Source: JALTDM01 sp964421355 (GTDB taxonomy: Bacteria; Bacteroidota; Bacteroidia; Bacteroidales; JALTDM01). From it: DNA of 49,429 nt. Made by a program: the position numbers and the translations under genes. How positions within the stretch are numbered: position 1 is the stretch's first letter; the number at the start of each line of letters is the position of its first letter. The notes below the pieces were generated by a model, which worked only from the letters and a program-made list of their open reading frames with translations, was not told where the DNA came from and did no database searches. This document shows positions 34,901 through 44,388 of the stretch, piece by piece. The DNA is taken from positions 1-49,429 of the forward strand of contig CAYQWX010000009.1 in NCBI GenBank assembly GCA_964421355.1, given 5' to 3'.

Positions 34901-36307
34901 TTATTTTACTTCTTTAATTTTTTGTAGATAATCTATTATTACTTCTGCATCAGGCTTGTCAAATTTCTTTACTACTTTTTCATAATTTATTTTGTATGCC
35001 GAAAACATATAATCATTTATAGCTACAAGAAAAGTTCCCGAAGTTAACTCCTTGCCATGTCTGTATAGTGTAACATTATTAAGTTTGCCATTTTTTTCGT
35101 CTAACTTAACTTGAATACCGCCTGCTTGAAGTTCATTTCTATCTTCAAGCGAATATGCGTATTTTATCAAATCTTTTATTTGTGGAACGGTCATTTGAAG
35201 AACCACATATTTATTACCAAAAGGCGACATAGCATAAATAGTTCTCAATGTAATATTGCCTTTAGGAATTGTTCCTATACGGATGCCTCCATTATTTTGG
35301 AAAGCTATATCTGCATGAGTATAGCTTAGCATTGCACCTGTGATAATTTTTCCGAGTTCTTTTTCTCCTATTATATCGTGAGTTGCTACGGCTATTACTT
35401 TGTCTAAATATGGAGCTTTTTCGTATTTGGCTACAATTTGTGCTAATGCTTTATCTTCTTTGGGATAATTATTCAAATGAAACAGTTTTTCTTTTTTTGA
35501 AATTAATTTTCCATTCACAAATTTCAAAGTAATCATTCCCAAGTCATACATATAATGTCCTGCCTGCAATACTAACGTGTTACCTACTGTGGTATCTACT
35601 ATTTTATGTGTGTGTCCTCCTATTATCACATCGAATACAGGTATTCGTTTTGCCACTACCTCATCGGTATCACTCCCTAAGTGTGACAAAAGTATCATAG
35701 CATTTACGCTGTCTTTTGCTTTTACATAATGCTTTATAACTTTTGACGGATTGTAAAAATGTATAGGTTTTATTTTGGGAATAAAGGCATCTGGGTAGCC
35801 GTTTTTGCCAATTTGCAGCACTCCTAACACAAATAGTTTCAGGTTGTTGTGTGTCTTTAATATGACATAAGGCTTTATTGATAGATTGGTGTCTGAACCG
35901 TCCATGTTAGCACAAATAAATGGAAATTTTGCTTGCTTCATTCTTTCCTTAAAAACAGGTATAGTGTAGTCAAATTCATGATTACCTATTTCGCTTACAT
36001 TATAGCCTATTCTATTCATTATGTCCACAATAGGATAGCCGTAATATTTATTAGTTTTTTTATGTATTGTGTCCGGCACAAATTTATCAGTAACGGGATT
36101 ACCCGTAAAAATATCTCCGGCAGATACTATAAAAACATCTTGATATATATTTTTTATAGAGTCTATTATAACCTTGGCTTTGGGAAAATTCTTTAATTTC
36201 CCATGCATATCGTTTGTGTGAAATATTATAACTGTAGTAGTATCTTGCGAATGTGCTTGTGTGATTGCTAAAAATACAAATACTACAATGGAAAATATTT
36301 TTTTCAT
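34901..36307 (-). CDS. Secreted 5'-nucleotidase / metallophosphatase (UshA-like)
   Basis: The 468-residue protein has a signal peptide (to about residue 20, AHSQ). The calcineurin-like phosphoesterase domain carries HTNDMHG (30-36), SAGDIFTG, GNHEFD, ILLSHLGSD and GGHTH as metal ligands. A 5'-nucleotidase C-terminal domain (about 320-450) has QNNGGIR and SPFGNKY, which bind the nucleoside. It releases phosphate from nucleotides in the periplasm. In some Bacteroidota the two domains are separate genes; here they are fused. A TATCTTTG element lies 23 bp upstream. Confidence 0.9.
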   Translation of the reverse strand: MKKIFSIVVFVFLAITQAHSQDTTTVIIFHTNDMHGKLKNFPKAKVIIDSIKNIYQDVFIVSAGDIFTGNPVTDKFVPDTIHKKTNKYYGYPIVDIMNRIGYNVSEIGNHEFDYTIPVFKERMKQAKFPFICANMDGSDTNLSIKPYVILKTHNNLKLFVLGVLQIGKNGYPDAFIPKIKPIHFYNPSKVIKHYVKAKDSVNAMILLSHLGSDTDEVVAKRIPVFDVIIGGHTHKIVDTTVGNTLVLQAGHYMYDLGMITLKFVNGKLISKKEKLFHLNNYPKEDKALAQIVAKYEKAPYLDKVIAVATHDIIGEKELGKIITGAMLSYTHADIAFQNNGGIRIGTIPKGNITLRTIYAMSPFGNKYVVLQMTVPQIKDLIKYAYSLEDRNELQAGGIQVKLDEKNGKLNNVTLYRHGKELTSGTFLVAINDYMFSAYKINYEKVVKKFDKPDAEVIIDYLQKIKEVK

Positions 36308-36330
36308 AAAAAAGAGAATTAAATTTTCAG

Positions 36331-36338
36331 CAAAGATA
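36331..36338 (-). promoter_or_regulatory. Candidate -7 element for the nucleotidase-lpxB operon
   Basis: The minus strand reads TATCTTTG, a full match to TAnnTTTG, 23 bp upstream of the start. The -33 box is weak. Confidence 0.5.
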
Positions 36339-36430
36339 ATTAATCTATGTAGTAGTAAGTATAAATACGGGTAGATTCAACTATCAAATGCAATATTTCC
36401 ATTTACAAATTTATAAAATAATTTGAAAGA

Positions 36431-36631
36431 CATTTGGTAAAAGATAGCATTATTTATGCACAACAACACTGTCCGATACCGAAATATTTACGTTGGTAGA
36501 TTATTATGCAAACATACTGAGAAATCCTATGAAAAGGGAATACGAAAGATAGACAAGAAAAAGTTAATACTTATCAAGACGAAATAAAATATCTAAAATC
36601 GTGGCTTAAAAAAAAAGACCTCATTGGATAG
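36431..36631 (+). other. Gene-poor stretch with a possible decayed reading frame
   Basis: The 419-bp gap 36308-36726 holds two promoter elements near its ends and this segment. One frame reads HLVKDSIIYAQQHCPIPKYLRW, a stop, then further protein-like text (DRQEKVNTYQDEIKYLKSWLKKKDLIG, given by ends) between several stops. It may be the debris of a lost gene, but I recognise no family and chance is possible. Confidence 0.25.
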
Positions 36632-36690
36632 ACGAAAATATATAAGTAATTCTGTCCTTTTTTCAATTTTTACTTTCATATTATTTTTCT

Positions 36691-36698
36691 TACATTTG
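36691..36698 (+). promoter_or_regulatory. Candidate -7 element for the truncated recB-like gene
   Basis: TACATTTG matches TAnnTTTG 28 bp upstream of the ATG at 36727, with T-rich sequence where the -33 box would be. It suggests that the shortened gene is transcribed. Confidence 0.45.
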
Positions 36699-36726
36699 CA
36701 AATAGAATGATATTATTTTACAACAA

Positions 36727-38835
36727 ATGGGCAAAAACAAGACTGATAATCATATTTTTTCTCTTAATGAAAATTACCGCTCTTCAAAAGAGATGATAGA
36801 AGACTTAAACAATTTTTATATTGCGAATGATGTCAGAAAAAAATTTGTAGAAGGAGTTGAATATGAGGAAATAGAAGCAAAGAAAGATTATAACTTTTAT
36901 ATAGAAACAAATGAGGGGAATCTAAAAAAAGGACTATTGTGGGTAAAACTGCCTAATGATGAAAATAAAAAATATACAACTGTTAATTCTATTTACGAAA
37001 AAACAAGAGACTTTGTAGATTTCTTAAAAACCAATTGTAAAATAAATAATACCAATATTTTATACAAAGACATTGCAATATTGGTAAGGTCAAAAGATGA
37101 TGCAAAAGGCATAAAAGACCAACTTGAACAAAAAAACATACCGGTAAGGATTGCTTCCGATATTTCCATAATGGAAACAGAGGAAGCAAAAGAATTATTT
37201 TCAATACTCAATGCAATGCTTTATCCGTTTACTTCTAATATCAACAGTGCGTTAGCCTCATCTATAATAGGCTATAATAATCCTACGTATTTACTTTCGG
37301 ATGATAAAGAAACAGAAATGGAAAAGCTAAATGCCATAAAACAAACTTGGCAGGAAAAAGGAATATTTGCCGCAATATTCCAACTGCTTCGTGAGTTTGG
37401 CTTGTTTAGCAGGTTATATAATGAAGGACAGACCATAAAAATACAACGCCAAATAACAAATATTATTCATCTTGCCGAAATATTGTCTTTTTATGAATTG
37501 AACAATATGGCTACTCCGCAAGATTTATTGTTATGGTTCCAAAAGAAAATTGCTACTGGGGATAAATCGGAAGGTTACGAATTGCAGATGGAAAGCGAAG
37601 AAGAAGCTATACAGATAATTACAATTCACAAAAGTAAAGGCTTGGAGTTTCCGGTAGTTTTATTGCCGAGAACTAATTTTATGCCCACAAGAAATAACAA
37701 AGATAGTTTTTTCTCTTTCAGATATTCGGGAGACGGAAATAATGGGATTTGGGTATATACTAAGGGAAAAGATGATAAGGATTATGGCGGATATTACCAA
37801 AAAACGGAAAACGAAGAAAATAAACGGTTATTTTATGTGGCTCTTACACGATCCAAGTATTTTACAGTGATATTTTATTATTTACCTCGTGGAGGTGACA
37901 AATCAATATATAAAAAACTTGATTTGCCTGATGAAAATACCCCAATGATAGATTTAGAAGAACTGCTTGCTTCTAAAAAAGAGGCAACTACAACCAGAAC
38001 AAAACCCCCAAAATCAAAAATAGATATAAGAGGTTTTAAAGGTGATTTATCTCTTAAATGGATAGTTACCAGTTATTCTGCTTTAGATACTCACATTTAT
38101 ACTCCCGCAACGCAAATTAAAAGTGAAAAATATGAAAATGATTATGACCACTTTATTTTTAACACTTTGGAAAAAGGAGCGGCAACAGGTTCCATACTAC
38201 ACAAAATAATGGAGGAAGTAGATTTTGAAAACATGTATTTAACGGAATCTCAAAAATTAAAATTCAAAACAGCTTTACAATTAAAAGACAACGAAATTAC
38301 ATACATTGACAATCTGGTGGAACATATATTAGGTGCCGAATATACCGATAAGTTTGGTAATAGTTTTTCTTTAACGGAAGTAGAAAACAATGTTTTTAAA
38401 GAATTGGAATTTTATTTTTCATTCAAAGACTTTGATAAGCCTAAAATAGAGGAACTTATAAAAAGATACAATTATTTTGTAAAGATAGATGAAATCGCTA
38501 CCAAAGGAGTTGTTCACGGCTTTGTAGATTTATTGTTTATGTACAATGGCAAATATTATATATTAGACTGGAAATCAAACTATTTAGGAGACAATTTAGA
38601 ATATTATCAAAATCAGCATCTGGAGGATGCAATGCAAGAAAATAATTATCATTTGCAATATTTATTGTATTCCATTGCTTTGAAACGTCATTTGGGAAAC
38701 AATTTCAAAGAATGGTTTGGAGGAGTGTTTTATGTATTTATGAGAGGTACAAGAAAAGGTAAAAATATAGGCATCTATTATAATTATCCTGAATTGGACT
38801 TATTAGATAACCTTGACATATTATTAGGTAAATAG
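36727..38835 (+). CDS. RecB-like helicase-nuclease lacking its N-terminal motor half
   Basis: The 702-residue frame is the C-terminal part of a UvrD/RecB-type protein. It starts just before helicase motif IV (LNENYRSSKEMI, 13-24), continues through motif V (ITIHKSKGLEFPVV, about 298-311) and motif VI (RLFYVALTRSK, about 366-376), and ends in a PD-(D/E)XK nuclease domain (HGFVDLLF...YILDWKSN, about 597-618). Walker A, motif Ia, motif II (DExx) and motif III are absent, as are the roughly 400 residues that carry them in full-length homologues. No matching N-terminal sequence lies upstream. It cannot hydrolyse ATP alone, but the nuclease looks intact. It could be a 5'-truncated pseudogene or a functional remnant. 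Confidence 0.8.
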   Translation: MGKNKTDNHIFSLNENYRSSKEMIEDLNNFYIANDVRKKFVEGVEYEEIEAKKDYNFYIETNEGNLKKGLLWVKLPNDENKKYTTVNSIYEKTRDFVDFLKTNCKINNTNILYKDIAILVRSKDDAKGIKDQLEQKNIPVRIASDISIMETEEAKELFSILNAMLYPFTSNINSALASSIIGYNNPTYLLSDDKETEMEKLNAIKQTWQEKGIFAAIFQLLREFGLFSRLYNEGQTIKIQRQITNIIHLAEILSFYELNNMATPQDLLLWFQKKIATGDKSEGYELQMESEEEAIQIITIHKSKGLEFPVVLLPRTNFMPTRNNKDSFFSFRYSGDGNNGIWVYTKGKDDKDYGGYYQKTENEENKRLFYVALTRSKYFTVIFYYLPRGGDKSIYKKLDLPDENTPMIDLEELLASKKEATTTRTKPPKSKIDIRGFKGDLSLKWIVTSYSALDTHIYTPATQIKSEKYENDYDHFIFNTLEKGAATGSILHKIMEEVDFENMYLTESQKLKFKTALQLKDNEITYIDNLVEHILGAEYTDKFGNSFSLTEVENNVFKELEFYFSFKDFDKPKIEELIKRYNYFVKIDEIATKGVVHGFVDLLFMYNGKYYILDWKSNYLGDNLEYYQNQHLEDAMQENNYHLQYLLYSIALKRHLGNNFKEWFGGVFYVFMRGTRKGKNIGIYYNYPELDLLDNLDILLGK

Positions 38836-38842
38836 TATTAGT

Positions 38843-38869
38843 TTTGTTTAGCTAAAATGTTTATTTTTG
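38843..38869 (+). promoter_or_regulatory. Candidate promoter of the ABCG-type transporter gene
   Basis: TTTG (38843-38846) and TATTTTTG (38862-38869) match the consensus boxes, although the 15-nt spacer is short. The ATG is 19 bp downstream. Confidence 0.5.
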
Positions 38870-38888
38870 TAGAAAATATCAAAAAGTT

Positions 38889-41800
38889 ATGAACGAGAAT
38901 ATATTAAAAGCCTTGATGCGGTTGTTTGCAATCATCGCTAATCTTGATAAAGAAGATACACGGGGTAGAGATTTGGTAAAACAATATTTGAAAAGGTATT
39001 TGAGTTCGGATACAATAAACAAATTTTTAGAGCTTTATGATGAATACTATGCCCTTCACCATAAAAAATCAGGTAAAAAAGCATTAAGTGCAAGTTCTGT
39101 AAAAGTATTGAAAATCTGCGAGGAGGTAAATTCCGAACTTAAACAAGAACAAAAAATACTTGTACTTCTTCAACTTTTTGAATTTATTACTTATGGTACG
39201 GGTGTCCTGGATATAGAATTAGATTTTGTGCAAACAGTATCTGAGGTTTTCAATATACCGCGAAAAGAGTTTTTGAATGTAAAAGAATTTATGTTCAAAA
39301 ATTATGACAAAGTAGAAAAAGATGCCCTACTGCTTATAGATGAAAATGAACAAGGTCTTCCCGGTATCAGGCATATACATCGTCCTAAGCTGCAGGGAGA
39401 TATATATGTGTTGCACATAAACTCTTCTGATACATATATTTTTAGATATACAGGTTCTCAAGCACTCAAACTCAATGGACAACCAATAAAAACCAATTGG
39501 CTTTATGTGTTTGACAAAGGGTCGTCTATAAGAGGGCCACTTATCAGTCCTATTTATTATAGTGATGTATCTTCCGCATTTTTGGAAGGTAGTGTACCGT
39601 ATAAACTTGTTTTTACTGCCAAAGATTTGGAATTTTATTATAAAAACAGCAACAATGGTATTCACCGCTTTACTTTTTCGGAAGAAACGGGTAATCTGGT
39701 TGGCATAATGGGAGGTAGTGGTGCAGGAAAATCTACACTGTTAAATTTATTTATCGGTAATTATAAACCTAATGCAGGACAAATTACTATCAATGGATAT
39801 GATATACATACAAATAAGGAAAAAATAAAAGGTATAATTGGTTATGTGCCACAAGATGACTTGCTTATAGAAGAACTAACCGTTTTTCAAAATTTATATT
39901 ATAGTGCAAAACTTATTTTTGACGGACTTTCGGAAGAGGAACTTACAGAGATAGTAAACAAAGTACTGTTAGACCTTGATTTATATGAAATACGACACCT
40001 CAAAGTAGGAAATCCGTTAAACAAATATATAAGTGGAGGACAACGCAAAAGGTTAAATATTGGATTGGAACTTTTGAGAGAACCTCCAATATTATTCGTA
40101 GATGAACCGACTTCTGGACTTTCATCAATGGATTCCGAAGCCGTAATGGACCTCCTCAAAGAACAAACACTCAAAGGAAAACTTGTAGTGGTAAATATTC
40201 ACCAGCCTTCCTCGGATATATACAAGATGTTTGACAAAATACTTTTCCTTGACAAAGGAGGTTATCCTGTATATTATGGTAATCCGCTTGATGCTATTGT
40301 ATATTTCAAAAAGGCAGTTAATTATGTAGATGCCGAAGTAAGTGAATGTCCTGTGTGTGGTAATGTAAATCCCGAAAGTGTATTGCAAATAATAGAAACA
40401 AAGGTAATAGACGAATATGGAAAACAAACACGAAAAAGAAAAATATTACCAAAGGAATGGTATGAACGCTATATGAAAGAAATTCATCCGACAATAAAAA
40501 TTAAACATTCTTCGGATGATATTCCCAAAAGCAGATTTAAAATCCCAAATGTATTTAAGCAATTTAAAATTTATATGGTGCGTGATATCTTATCAAAAAT
40601 CACTAATAAACAATACCTCCTTCTCACATTTTTAGAAGCACCCGCATTGGCTGTAATATTAGGTTTCTTTACTAAATATATAGCTGGAGACACATACATA
40701 TTTGCAAAAAATGAAAATATACCGCCCTATTTATTTATGGCAGTAGTGGTAGCATTGTTTTTAGGCATGACTGTGAGTGCCGAAGAAATAATCAAAGACA
40801 GAAAAATATTAGAAAGAGAACGTTTTCTTAATTTAAGCCGTGCAAGTTATATCAATTCCAAAGTGATACTTATGATGATTATATCTGCTGTGCAAGCTAT
40901 ATCATTTGTTATTGTTGGCAATTGGATACTTGGCATACACGGTTTGTTATTCAATTATTGGTTTATTTTGTTTTCAACATTTGTGTTTGCAAACATTATA
41001 GCACTAAACATTTCTGCCACACTCAATTCTGTTGTTACCATCTACATACTTATCCCTTTTATTCTTGTGCCACAACTTTTGTTAAGTGGCACAGTGGTAA
41101 AATTTGACAAACTTCACAAATGGTTGGCAAACGAGGAATATGTACCGGTAGTTGGAGACCTTATGACATCACGTTGGGCTTATGAAGCACTTGCGGTTAC
41201 CCAATTTAAGGACAATCCTTACGAAAAACATTTTTACAAATATGATAAACTAATGAGTGATTATGCCTACATATATAGTTCTCTTGTGCCAAGTTTGGAA
41301 ACAAAGATAAATATTATTCAACGGAATTTAAGACTTAATGAGGATAGTGATATTACCCAAAAGGATTATAAAATTGTGAAAAATGAAGTAGAGAAGTTAA
41401 AAAAGATTACAAAATTAAATTTTCCCACTTTTACTCTTAATGATTTTAGAAACAGAGAGTTTGTAGATAAGCTCCATAAATATTTTTCTAAAATAAAAAA
41501 AGAATATAGTAAGAAAAGACAGCTTATAGCACGCAAAAAAGACAGAGCTTTGTCAAAACTTGCCGAACAACTGGGAGGAACAGATAATTTACTCAAGTTG
41601 AAAGATGACAATTACAACGAGAATTTAGCCGACATGGTGATGAATAAACGCGAGCTTAAAAGAACTATTGACGGTGATGGCAAAATTATACGCAAGGTTG
41701 ACCCTATTTTTTACTATCCGGAAAATATTTACGGAAGAGCACATTTTTACGCCCCTGTAAAACGACTCGGTTCTTATTACATAGATACTTTGTGGTTTGA

Positions 41801-41936
41801 TACGGGAGTAATTTGGCTTATGTCATTGCTGTTGTATATTACTTTGCAATTTGATTTCTTTAGAAAACTTTTGGACAAAGCAGGTAATATTAAACTGTTC
41901 AAATCCAAAAGTGAATACTTGGAACGGGAAGAATAG
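38889..41936 (+). CDS. TerB/FHA-like domain fused to an ABCG-type ABC transporter
   Basis: The protein has 1015 residues. The first 140 are helical and TerB-like. Residues about 160-235 form an FHA-like beta domain (YVLHINSSDTYIFRYTG). The ABC ATPase has GGSGAGKST (275-283), the ISGGQRKR signature (about 381-388) and VDEPTSGLSS, which is typical of the White/ABCG group. A CPVC motif with more cysteines follows (about 480-500). An ABC2-type membrane domain comes next (about 580-770), then a long coiled region (about 800-930) and a last membrane helix (about 970-990). It probably exports or moves an unknown substrate across the inner membrane. A small membrane protein gene follows 14 bp later. 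Confidence 0.82.
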   Translation: MNENILKALMRLFAIIANLDKEDTRGRDLVKQYLKRYLSSDTINKFLELYDEYYALHHKKSGKKALSASSVKVLKICEEVNSELKQEQKILVLLQLFEFITYGTGVLDIELDFVQTVSEVFNIPRKEFLNVKEFMFKNYDKVEKDALLLIDENEQGLPGIRHIHRPKLQGDIYVLHINSSDTYIFRYTGSQALKLNGQPIKTNWLYVFDKGSSIRGPLISPIYYSDVSSAFLEGSVPYKLVFTAKDLEFYYKNSNNGIHRFTFSEETGNLVGIMGGSGAGKSTLLNLFIGNYKPNAGQITINGYDIHTNKEKIKGIIGYVPQDDLLIEELTVFQNLYYSAKLIFDGLSEEELTEIVNKVLLDLDLYEIRHLKVGNPLNKYISGGQRKRLNIGLELLREPPILFVDEPTSGLSSMDSEAVMDLLKEQTLKGKLVVVNIHQPSSDIYKMFDKILFLDKGGYPVYYGNPLDAIVYFKKAVNYVDAEVSECPVCGNVNPESVLQIIETKVIDEYGKQTRKRKILPKEWYERYMKEIHPTIKIKHSSDDIPKSRFKIPNVFKQFKIYMVRDILSKITNKQYLLLTFLEAPALAVILGFFTKYIAGDTYIFAKNENIPPYLFMAVVVALFLGMTVSAEEIIKDRKILERERFLNLSRASYINSKVILMMIISAVQAISFVIVGNWILGIHGLLFNYWFILFSTFVFANIIALNISATLNSVVTIYILIPFILVPQLLLSGTVVKFDKLHKWLANEEYVPVVGDLMTSRWAYEALAVTQFKDNPYEKHFYKYDKLMSDYAYIYSSLVPSLETKINIIQRNLRLNEDSDITQKDYKIVKNEVEKLKKITKLNFPTFTLNDFRNREFVDKLHKYFSKIKKEYSKKRQLIARKKDRALSKLAEQLGGTDNLLKLKDDNYNENLADMVMNKRELKRTIDGDGKIIRKVDPIFYYPENIYGRAHFYAPVKRLGSYYIDTLWFDTGVIWLMSLLLYITLQFDFFRKLLDKAGNIKLFKSKSEYLEREE

Positions 41937-41950
41937 AATAAGGTGTATTT

Positions 41951-42451
41951 ATGGTAAAGGGAAAATATGTAACCGACTTAAATAAGTATTTGACTAGGTA
42001 TAGGAATAAATACTTCTATCTTCTTTTTTTTGTGCTTTTTTTGCTGCCAATTGTAGAAAATATTTTTATTAGAGATTATCTCTATAAAGGTGTGTATGTC
42101 TCTATTATTATGATGTTTATGTTGCTTACGATGGTTTGGATAGCATTTTACAACAAAAAGGACAAGAAACAAGAGTTACTATTGGAAGCAACAAGTATTA
42201 AAATGATCGATGACGGCAAAGTAAAAGAGACTTTAAATTTGGAAAGGTTTTATAAAATCATGCTACGTAAAAAATACCTTTTCTCATTTATGAACGAAAA
42301 TGCCTACATAATAACTTTATATGCAAAAAATGACGAACCACGCGATATATATATGCTGCTAAATTCGGATTTTATGGAGAAACGATTGAAAAGGTTGATA
42401 GCCATGTGGACTGCTATCGGAATTAAGGTTGTGATGAAAAATAAGTTATAA
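41951..42451 (+). CDS. Small membrane protein of unknown function
   Basis: The 166-residue protein has a basic N-terminus, two transmembrane helices (about 20-39 and 48-66) and a cytoplasmic beta-rich domain (about 75-160) with the two-helix-plus-PH-like layout seen in YcxB-type proteins. The family assignment is only by shape. It is 14 bp from the ABCG-type transporter and may be an accessory of it. Confidence 0.7.
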   Translation: MVKGKYVTDLNKYLTRYRNKYFYLLFFVLFLLPIVENIFIRDYLYKGVYVSIIMMFMLLTMVWIAFYNKKDKKQELLLEATSIKMIDDGKVKETLNLERFYKIMLRKKYLFSFMNENAYIITLYAKNDEPRDIYMLLNSDFMEKRLKRLIAMWTAIGIKVVMKNKL

Positions 42452-42492
42452 ATTGATTACCTTAGATGTTTTTTATTGTTAATTTTGAAAAC

Positions 42493-44388
42493 ATGAGTCT
42501 TAATAACTATATAACCCAATTAAACAAAAAATACCAATCGGGTATTGCAAAGGAACATGCTTACCGTGGCGACCTTGAAAGTTTAATTCGCGAATTAGTG
42601 CCGGGAGTGGAAATAACCAATGAACCTGCCCATGTTACAGACTGTGGTAATCCAGATTATGTAATTACAAAAAAGAAAATCCCGATTGGCTACATAGAAG
42701 CAAAAGACATTGGCAAAGACCTGAACGCCAAAGTTTACAAAGAACAATTTACCAGATACAAAAAAGCCCTTGACAACCTGATAATTACCGACTATATTTG
42801 GTTCCAATTTTTCAATAACGGTGAACAAATTTACGAAATTAGAATTGCAGAAATTGAAAACGGTAAAATAAAGCCTTTACCCGAAAATTTTGAACAATTC
42901 ACTTCGCTAATAAAAGATTTTTGCACTTACACGGGACAAACTATAAAATCAAGCAAGAAACTTGCCGAGATGATGGCTTCAAAAGCCCGGTTATTGCAAG
43001 ATATTTTGGAGCGTGCCATTACATCAGACGAAAAAACCGAAGAAAATACATCGTTACGGGAACAATACAACACATTCAAAAAAATACTTATCCACGACCT
43101 TTCGCCCAAAGCATTTGCCGATATTTATGCTCAAACTTTGGCTTATGGTATGTTTGCCGCAAGATTGAACGACAAAACACTTGACGATTTCAGCAGACAA
43201 GAAGCCGCAGAACTCATTCCCAAGTCAAATCCCTTTTTGCGTAAATTGTTCGGCTATGTAGCAGGACCCGATATTGACGACAGAATTGTCAGAGTAGTTG
43301 ACAACTTGGCGGAAGTTTTTAGAGCGACTAATGTAGAGCAATTGTTGAAAAATTTTGGCAAAAGCACACAAACACAAGACCCGATTATCCATTTTTACGA
43401 AACTTTTTTGGCAGAATACGACCCTAAACTGCGAAAAGCAAGAGGTGTGTGGTACACTCCTGAACCTGTTGTAAATTTTATTGTGCGTGCGGTTGATGAT
43501 ATTTTAAAAAACGAATTTGATTTACCGCAAGGACTTGCCGATATTAGCAAAACAAAAATAAAAATCGATACACAAATATATGACAAACGCACCAAAAAGT
43601 ATAAGCAAATAGAAAAAGAAGTGCACAAAGTGCAAATTCTTGACCCTGCCACAGGAACGGGAACTTTCCTTGCCGCAGTGATAAAGCATATTTATCATAG
43701 CAAGTTTAAAGCTATGCAAGGAGCATGGAGCAGTTATGTGGACGAACATTTAATCCCGCGACTAAACGGTTTTGAGCTGTTAATGGCTTCTTACTCTATG
43801 GCTCATTTAAAGTTGGATATGCTTTTGCGCGAAACAGGCTACAAGCCGACTAAAAATCAGAGGTTTAACATTTATCTTACCAATTCACTTGAAGAATACC
43901 ACCCTGACACAGGAACTTTGTTTGCAAGTTGGTTGAGCAACGAGGCTAACGAAGCCAACCACATTAAACGAGATACGCCGGTAATGGTGGTTATGGGAAA
44001 TCCGCCGTATTCGGTTAGTAGTTCCAATAAGTCTGAATGGATTGAGAACCTGATGAAAGATTATAAAAAAGATTTGAACGAAAGAAACATACAACCATTA
44101 TCAGACGATTATATAAAATTTATTCGTTACGGAGAATACCTTATAAATAAAACAGGCGAAGGTATTTTAGCTTATATCTCAAACAACAGTTTTATTGACG
44201 GTATTATTCATCGCCAAATGCGAAAACATTTATTAGAAACCTTTGATAAAATTTATATTATTGACCTTCACGGGAACGCAAAGAAAAAAGAAACGGCACC
44301 TGACGGCAGCAAAGACGAAAATGTATTTGATATTATGCAGGGCGTAAGCATTAATATTTTTGTAAAAAAGAAAAAAACTAAAAAATGA
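42493..44388 (+). CDS. Type IIG-like restriction-modification protein, nuclease-methyltransferase half
   Basis: The 631-residue protein starts at the ATG giving MSLNNYITQLNKKY; a frame nine codons longer is less likely. The N-terminal PD-(D/E)XK nuclease has Asp55 and Glu69-x-Lys71 (NPDYVI...GYIEAK). A helical connector follows (about 150-300), then an N6-adenine methyltransferase with motif I DPATGTGTFL (about 384-393) and motif IV NPPY (503-506). It stops at ...INIFVKKKKTKK, where relatives continue into the target-recognition part. That part is present as a separate frame after a YhcG-type gene. The last 4 bp (ATGA) overlap that gene. Base use is less AT-rich than in the neighbouring housekeeping genes, which suggests transfer. 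Confidence 0.88.
   Translation: MSLNNYITQLNKKYQSGIAKEHAYRGDLESLIRELVPGVEITNEPAHVTDCGNPDYVITKKKIPIGYIEAKDIGKDLNAKVYKEQFTRYKKALDNLIITDYIWFQFFNNGEQIYEIRIAEIENGKIKPLPENFEQFTSLIKDFCTYTGQTIKSSKKLAEMMASKARLLQDILERAITSDEKTEENTSLREQYNTFKKILIHDLSPKAFADIYAQTLAYGMFAARLNDKTLDDFSRQEAAELIPKSNPFLRKLFGYVAGPDIDDRIVRVVDNLAEVFRATNVEQLLKNFGKSTQTQDPIIHFYETFLAEYDPKLRKARGVWYTPEPVVNFIVRAVDDILKNEFDLPQGLADISKTKIKIDTQIYDKRTKKYKQIEKEVHKVQILDPATGTGTFLAAVIKHIYHSKFKAMQGAWSSYVDEHLIPRLNGFELLMASYSMAHLKLDMLLRETGYKPTKNQRFNIYLTNSLEEYHPDTGTLFASWLSNEANEANHIKRDTPVMVVMGNPPYSVSSSNKSEWIENLMKDYKKDLNERNIQPLSDDYIKFIRYGEYLINKTGEGILAYISNNSFIDGIIHRQMRKHLLETFDKIYIIDLHGNAKKKETAPDGSKDENVFDIMQGVSINIFVKKKKTKK

Noticed and set aside
36727..38835. 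Complete UvrD/RecB helicase
   Set aside because: ATP-binding motifs I to III are missing at the N-terminus.
42466..42492. Longer start of the methyltransferase half (MFFIVNFEN...)
   Set aside because: The conserved-looking start is MSLNNYITQLNKKY at 42493; a TAATTTTG box overlaps the extra codons, though it is too close to the start to trust as a promoter.
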